Shown: positions 59,855-64,000 of the stretch, piece after piece | Layout of the letters: each line of letters opens with the position of its first letter | How positions within the stretch are numbered: the first letter of the stretch is position 1 | Assembly: GCA_012317185.1 (NCBI GenBank) | Contig: CP048838.1 | Span: forward strand, 2,046,001-2,110,000 | Direction of reading: 5' to 3' | Source: [Clostridium] innocuum | GTDB taxonomy: Bacteria; Bacillota_I; Bacilli_A; Erysipelotrichales; Erysipelotrichaceae | DNA: 64,000 bases | The notes under the pieces: model-generated | Database searches by the model: none | Seen by the model: the letters and a program-made list of their open reading frames with translations, nothing else | Told to the model about the DNA's origin: nothing | Translations under genes and position numbers: made by a program

Positions 59855-61849
59855 ATGGGAAAGTATTCTTCGATCTTTGAACCATTGACGGTGAAACAGA
59901 TGACGATTCCAAACCGTATCGTCATGACGCCGATGGGAACAAACTTTGGTGAGCAGAACGGTGAAATGAGCTTTTTGCACATCAATTACTACGAACAGCG
60001 TGCCATGGGCGGTACCGGACTGATCATCGTGGAAAATGCGTGTGTGGATTATCCGTGCGGTTCCAATGGAACAACACAGCTGCGCATTGATCATGACAAC
60101 TACATTCCACGGCTGTATAAGCTGGTGGAGACGATTCATAAACACAACACGAAAATCGCGATTCAGCTGAATCATGCCGGAGCAAGCGCTGTGGAAGAGC
60201 GTATCGGTATGCAGCCGGTCAGTGCGAGTGATGTGCCGAACAAGAAAAACGGGGCAGCACCGCGTGCCTTAAGCAAAGAGGAAATTCTGCATATTGTTGA
60301 CTGCTATGCGAAAGCGGCAAAGCGTGCACAGATCATCGGCTTCGATGCTGTTGAGATTCATGCGGGACATTCCTATCTGATCAATCAGTTCTTATCTCCG
60401 CTGACAAATAAGCGTACAGATGAATTCGGCGGCAGCTATGAAAACCGCGCCCGTTTTGCAAGACTGGTGCTGGAGGCTGTCCGTAAGGAAGTCGGAGCAC
60501 AGTTTCCAATCATCGTACGCATCAGTGCGGATGAATTTTTAGAAGGCGGCAATACGCTGGAGGATACGCTGAAGCTTCTGGAATACTTCCATGCGGAAGC
60601 GGATATCATTGATGTTTCCTGCGGTCTGGTGGATTCCATTCAGTATCAGATCGATGCGAACTATCTGCCGGATGGATGGCGCTCCTATATGGCAAAAGCC
60701 GTAAAGGAAGCTTATGCGAAGCCGGTCATCACGACGGGAAACATCCGTGACCCTAAGGTTGCCGAGGATATTCTGGAGCGTGGAGATGCTGATTTGATCG
60801 GTATGGGACGCCAGATGATTGCGGATCCAAGCTGGACCAACAAGGTGCATTACGGAAAGGAAGATACGATTCGTAAATGTATTTCCTGTAACATCGGCTG
60901 CTCGGGGCACCGCATCGGCTTGAACCGCCCGATTCGCTGTTCGGTCAACCCAAGTGTCAACGAGGGTGAGGAATACCGCAGCTGGAAAGTGAAAAAACCA
61001 TGCAATGTCGTTGTCATCGGCGGCGGTACTGCAGGTCTTGAGGCAGCATGTACTGCCGCAGAGGTTGGCTGTACGACCTTCCTGATTGAAAAGGAAGACC
61101 ATCTGGGCGGATTGAGTGTGGAAATTTCCAAGATTCCGGATAAAAAGCGTCTTCGTGATTTCCCGGATTATCTGATTCATCGTGCAGAAAAGCTGCGCAA
61201 CCTGATTACCTTTACGTCTACAGAGGCAACACCTTCCTTTGTGAAGATGCTGAAGCCGGATTTCATCATCAATGCGACCGGTTCCACGCCGCTGCTTCCG
61301 CCAATCAGCGGACTGCGTGAAAACATTGATGCGTCAGGAAGCCATGTCAGCGGCATTCTGGGTATGATTCAGCAGATTGATCAGTATCCAAAGGATCTCA
61401 GCGGCAAAAAGGTTTGCGTTGTCGGCGGCGGTGCGGTAGGATTAGACGTAGTGGAATTCTTCGCAAAGCGCGGGGCTGCCGTAAGCATTGTGGAAATGCT
61501 GCCGGTTGTCGGGAAGGATTTGGATACCGTTACCAAGGTGGGAACCTACGATATGCTGGAAAAACACAACGTACAGGTACTGACCTCTACAGCACTGCAG
61601 GAAGTGCATCCGGATCACTTTGTCGTAAAACGCACCGAGCAGATGGAAACACTGGACTTCGATTACGGCTTTGTCTGCCTGGGTATGCGTGCGTATTCTC
61701 CGGTTATGGAGGAGCTGAAGCAGACCTTTGCGGATGAGGATGTAGAGCTGTTCAATATCGGTGACAGCGTACGTGCCAGAAGAATCATTGACGGTGTGGC
61801 AGAGGGAAGAAACATTCTCAACGCATTGAAGCAGAAAGAATTTTTATAG
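59855..61849 (+). CDS. Old-yellow-enzyme family Fe-S flavoprotein reductase
   Basis: A 664-aa NADH:flavin oxidoreductase of the 2,4-dienoyl-CoA/2-enoate reductase class. Residues 1 to about 335 form the FMN barrel with HAGHSYLINQFLSPLTNKRT. About 340-365 hold the 4Fe-4S cysteines (KCISCNIGCSG, then RCSVNP). A FAD/NAD part follows with VVVIGGGTAGLEAA (about 382) and a second Rossmann loop VCVVGGGAVGLDVV (about 516). Such enzymes reduce activated C=C bonds anaerobically, as in enoate or bile-acid reduction. GGAGG precedes the ATG. It is first in the operon. Confidence 0.92.
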   Translation: MGKYSSIFEPLTVKQMTIPNRIVMTPMGTNFGEQNGEMSFLHINYYEQRAMGGTGLIIVENACVDYPCGSNGTTQLRIDHDNYIPRLYKLVETIHKHNTKIAIQLNHAGASAVEERIGMQPVSASDVPNKKNGAAPRALSKEEILHIVDCYAKAAKRAQIIGFDAVEIHAGHSYLINQFLSPLTNKRTDEFGGSYENRARFARLVLEAVRKEVGAQFPIIVRISADEFLEGGNTLEDTLKLLEYFHAEADIIDVSCGLVDSIQYQIDANYLPDGWRSYMAKAVKEAYAKPVITTGNIRDPKVAEDILERGDADLIGMGRQMIADPSWTNKVHYGKEDTIRKCISCNIGCSGHRIGLNRPIRCSVNPSVNEGEEYRSWKVKKPCNVVVIGGGTAGLEAACTAAEVGCTTFLIEKEDHLGGLSVEISKIPDKKRLRDFPDYLIHRAEKLRNLITFTSTEATPSFVKMLKPDFIINATGSTPLLPPISGLRENIDASGSHVSGILGMIQQIDQYPKDLSGKKVCVVGGGAVGLDVVEFFAKRGAAVSIVEMLPVVGKDLDTVTKVGTYDMLEKHNVQVLTSTALQEVHPDHFVVKRTEQMETLDFDYGFVCLGMRAYSPVMEELKQTFADEDVELFNIGDSVRARRIIDGVAEGRNILNALKQKEFL

Positions 61850-61887
61850 AAAAGAAACAGAACACGTTATATAAGGAGGAACCAATT

Positions 61888-62760
61888 ATGGCAGAAAGAA
61901 TTAGCGGACACACAGAACTGATCGGATTGATTGCGACACCGATTCGTCATTCAAAATCACCAAAGATGCACAATGAGGCATTCGCAAAGCTGGGACTTGA
62001 TTATGCCTATCTGGCGTTTGAGGTAGGAAACGAAGAGCTGGAGGATGCGGTGAAGGGCTTTAAGGCACTGAAGGTGCGCGGATACAATGTATCCATGCCG
62101 AACAAAACCGTCATCGGACAGTATCTGGATCATTTATCTCCGGCTGCTGAGCTGTGTGGTGCTGTCAATACGGTTGTCAATGACAACGGGGTATTAACCG
62201 GACATATTACCGACGGTATCGGATATATGCGTTCCTTAAAGGATGCAGGAATTGAGCCTGCCGGTAAGAAGGTTACGATTACAGGAGCCGGTGGAGCTGC
62301 GACGGCAATCGAAATTCAGATGGCTCTGGATGGAGTTAAGGAAATTTCCATTTTCAACCGCCGCGATGAATTCTGGGAGCGCGCAGAACAGAATGTGAAA
62401 AATATCAACGAAAAAACAAGCTGCAAGGCAACGCTGTTTGATCTTGCGGATACGGAAGCATTCAAGCGTGAAATCGAAGACAGCTATCTGTTTGCCAATG
62501 CGACCGGTGTCGGAATGAAACCACTGGAAGGGCAGATGGTTATTCCGGACGCAAGCTTCCTGCGCAAGGATCTGATCGTTACCGACGTTGTCTACATGCC
62601 AACGGAAACTGAGCTGCTGCGTGTCGCAAAGGAAGTCGGCTGTAAGACGATGAACGGTCTGGGTATGATGCTGTATCAGGGTGCTGCCGCATTCGAATTG
62701 TGGACAGGCAAGGAAATGCCGATTGACTACATGAAAGAAATTCTGGATATCAAATTTTAA
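61888..62760 (+). CDS. ydiB: YdiB-like quinate/shikimate dehydrogenase
   Basis: A 290-aa NAD(P)-dependent quinate/shikimate dehydrogenase. It is close in sequence to YdiB: LIGLIATPIRHSKSPKMHNE, VRGYNVSMPNKTVI (catalytic Lys), HITDGIGYMRSL (Asp), and the nucleotide site ITGAGGAATAIEI. The C-terminus (YQGAAAFELWTGKEMPIDY) is also YdiB-like. A separate biosynthetic AroE is fused to AroK upstream, so this copy is likely catabolic. It follows the reductase by 38 bases with GGAGG. Confidence 0.95.
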   Translation: MAERISGHTELIGLIATPIRHSKSPKMHNEAFAKLGLDYAYLAFEVGNEELEDAVKGFKALKVRGYNVSMPNKTVIGQYLDHLSPAAELCGAVNTVVNDNGVLTGHITDGIGYMRSLKDAGIEPAGKKVTITGAGGAATAIEIQMALDGVKEISIFNRRDEFWERAEQNVKNINEKTSCKATLFDLADTEAFKREIEDSYLFANATGVGMKPLEGQMVIPDASFLRKDLIVTDVVYMPTETELLRVAKEVGCKTMNGLGMMLYQGAAAFELWTGKEMPIDYMKEILDIKF

Positions 62761-62787
62761 ATAAACAAACGACATAAGGAGAAAGTT

Positions 62788-63966
62788 ATGAATAAAAAAT
62801 ACTATCCAAGTGCCTTTATCTTGTACTTGAATTACTTCATTCACGGTATCGGCTGTTCCATTCTGGGACAGGCCGTGATCAAGGAAATGCTGGTTGCCCA
62901 GTGGGGACAGGGCATGGATGCCATCGGACAGGTGACGATGGTAGCTGCTGCGCTGGGTCTGGGACGTTTGATTTCCCTGCCGATTGCAGGACCGCTGTCC
63001 GATAAAATGGGAAGAAAGCTTTCCTCCCTGATCGGTATCGCATCCTATGCGATCTTCTTCATCGGTGTGGCAATGTCACCGAATATGTGGGTTGCCTATG
63101 CTGCGGCAATTCTTGGAGGAATCGCCAATTCCTTCCTGGATACCGGTGTCATTCCGGCCTGTGTGGAAATTCTGGAGCCAAGATCCTCTCTGGCAACCAT
63201 GCTGACAAAATTCTTCATCTCAGCAGCACAGCTGCTGCTGCCGTTCATGCTGGGGGCACTTGCAGGGGCAAGTCTTTCCTACAACGTACTGCTGTACATC
63301 AGTGGTATCGCGATTCTGGTGATTGGTGTACTGGTGATCTTTGCACCGATGCCAAAAGCAGAGAAGGCTGCCGGCGAGAAAGCACCGGGACTGCTTGAAA
63401 ACATCCGCAATTCTCATTTCTCTGCGGAAAGCATCGCATTGATCGTCATCGGCTTTACCTGCACCGCTACCTTCCAGCTGTGGCTGAACTGTGCACAGAC
63501 CTTCGCAAAGGATCTGGCAGGAGTGAGTGATCCAAGCATGATGCAGACATATTATTCCTTCGGCTCTCTTGCGGCCATCATCGTAACGGCTGGTTTGGTA
63601 TCCCGCATCAAGGGTGTGCGCTTCCTGTTTGTGTATCCGCTGATAACACTGATCACGCTGGTGCTTGTCTATGTAACACGCAGTGAAACGATGTGCTACA
63701 TCGGAGCTGCCTTAGTCGGTTACAGTGCCGGTGGTGTGATTCTGCAGCTGGTTACTGCAACTGCCAATGACCTGTTCCCGCATATCAAGGGAACCATCAC
63801 AAGTATTGTCATGATTATGTCCAGTCTTTCCAATTATACGATTCTCTCTGTTGCAGGTACCATGGATTCCGCACAGATTCTGATGATGAACATTGTGATT
63901 ACCGTGATCGGTGTATTACTTGCACTGTTTGTCAACCTGCGTTTTCAGAAGCTGGCAGGGAAATAG
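62788..63966 (+). CDS. MFS transporter of the hydroaromatic operon
   Basis: A 392-aa major-facilitator protein with 12 membrane helices. MFS motif A is visible as GPLSDKMGRKLSS. Its C-terminal half repeats the pattern. It is 27 bases after the YdiB-like gene with AAGGAG. The context suggests uptake of quinate, shikimate or a related acid. The general sequence is not diagnostic of the substrate. The last 34 bases of the window hold no feature. Confidence 0.9.
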   Translation: MNKKYYPSAFILYLNYFIHGIGCSILGQAVIKEMLVAQWGQGMDAIGQVTMVAAALGLGRLISLPIAGPLSDKMGRKLSSLIGIASYAIFFIGVAMSPNMWVAYAAAILGGIANSFLDTGVIPACVEILEPRSSLATMLTKFFISAAQLLLPFMLGALAGASLSYNVLLYISGIAILVIGVLVIFAPMPKAEKAAGEKAPGLLENIRNSHFSAESIALIVIGFTCTATFQLWLNCAQTFAKDLAGVSDPSMMQTYYSFGSLAAIIVTAGLVSRIKGVRFLFVYPLITLITLVLVYVTRSETMCYIGAALVGYSAGGVILQLVTATANDLFPHIKGTITSIVMIMSSLSNYTILSVAGTMDSAQILMMNIVITVIGVLLALFVNLRFQKLAGK

Positions 63967-64000
63967 TAGAAATAAATGGAAATTTATCATACCGCATGTG

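Noticed and set aside
1..64000. CRISPR array, tRNA/rRNA genes, IS elements or prophage
   Set aside because: No regularly spaced repeats, no tRNA-like cloverleaf that I noticed, no transposase or phage structural genes in the window.

Overview
The window looks like core chromosome of a spore-forming, low-GC Firmicute. Gene order and protein sequences fit the class Erysipelotrichia, and a [Clostridium] innocuum-like organism is my best guess. That taxonomic call is inference from synteny and protein style, not from a search. Several blocks keep Bacillus-type order: trmFO-xerC, rpsB-tsf-pyrH-frr-uppS-cdsA-dxr-rseP, rpsT<>gpr-spoIIP-(small protein)-lepA-hemW, rpsO-pnp, and murC-DUF948-coiled coil-ccpA. 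Sporulation is supported by gpr, spoIIP, dipicolinate synthase dpaAB with its own dapA, and cse60.

Layout. 1-8.4 kb: end of trmFO, xerC, then translation, envelope and isoprenoid genes (rpsB to rseP), with a structured rpsB leader. 8.4-10.4 kb: a small unknown protein and a transglutaminase-like lipoprotein. 10.4-22.2 kb: rpsT, gpr, spoIIP, fmt, a scar of regulator fragments, lepA, an unknown protein, hemW, an AlkZ-like winged-helix protein, rpsO and pnp. 22.3-28.9 kb: pepV, trmB, a thioredoxin, a disordered acidic/basic protein, murC, DUF948 and coiled-coil proteins, ccpA. 28.9-33.2 kb: Tyr T-box and tyrS, dpaA-dpaB-dapA, cse60 and a DUF1540 protein. 33.4-37.2 kb: a ferric-siderophore type ABC importer. 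37.4-42.5 kb: lipoprotein, MurJ-like flippase, rsuA, dihydrofolate reductase, pyrimidine nucleoside phosphorylase, small membrane protein. 42.7-44.0 kb: an AT-rich accessory patch. 44.0-46.2 kb: a TetR/cupin and MFS divergon. 46.3-50.0 kb: a leader-RNA-headed HAD/VTT operon plus two minus-strand genes. 50.1-53.9 kb: metallopeptidase, DegV, DUF2809, M42 peptidase, Nif3. 54.0-54.9 kb: an AT-rich membrane protein. 55.1-56.1 kb: a truncated pyruvate kinase-like protein. 56.2-64 kb: shikimate and hydroaromatic genes around a LysR regulator.

The most interesting region is the right end. On the minus strand a LysR gene, an AroE-AroK fusion and a DAHP synthase are read leftwards. Divergently, an Fe-S/FMN/FAD old-yellow-enzyme reductase, a YdiB-like quinate/shikimate dehydrogenase and an MFS transporter form an operon. 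Its promoter region has a perfect 17-bp palindrome (LysR site candidate), a good -35/-10 pair and a cre-like site just downstream. The CcpA homologue that could act there is encoded in the same window. I infer uptake and anaerobic reductive use of a hydroaromatic acid such as quinate or shikimate under catabolite control. The substrate is not proven by sequence.

No tRNA, rRNA, CRISPR array, insertion sequence or prophage was seen.
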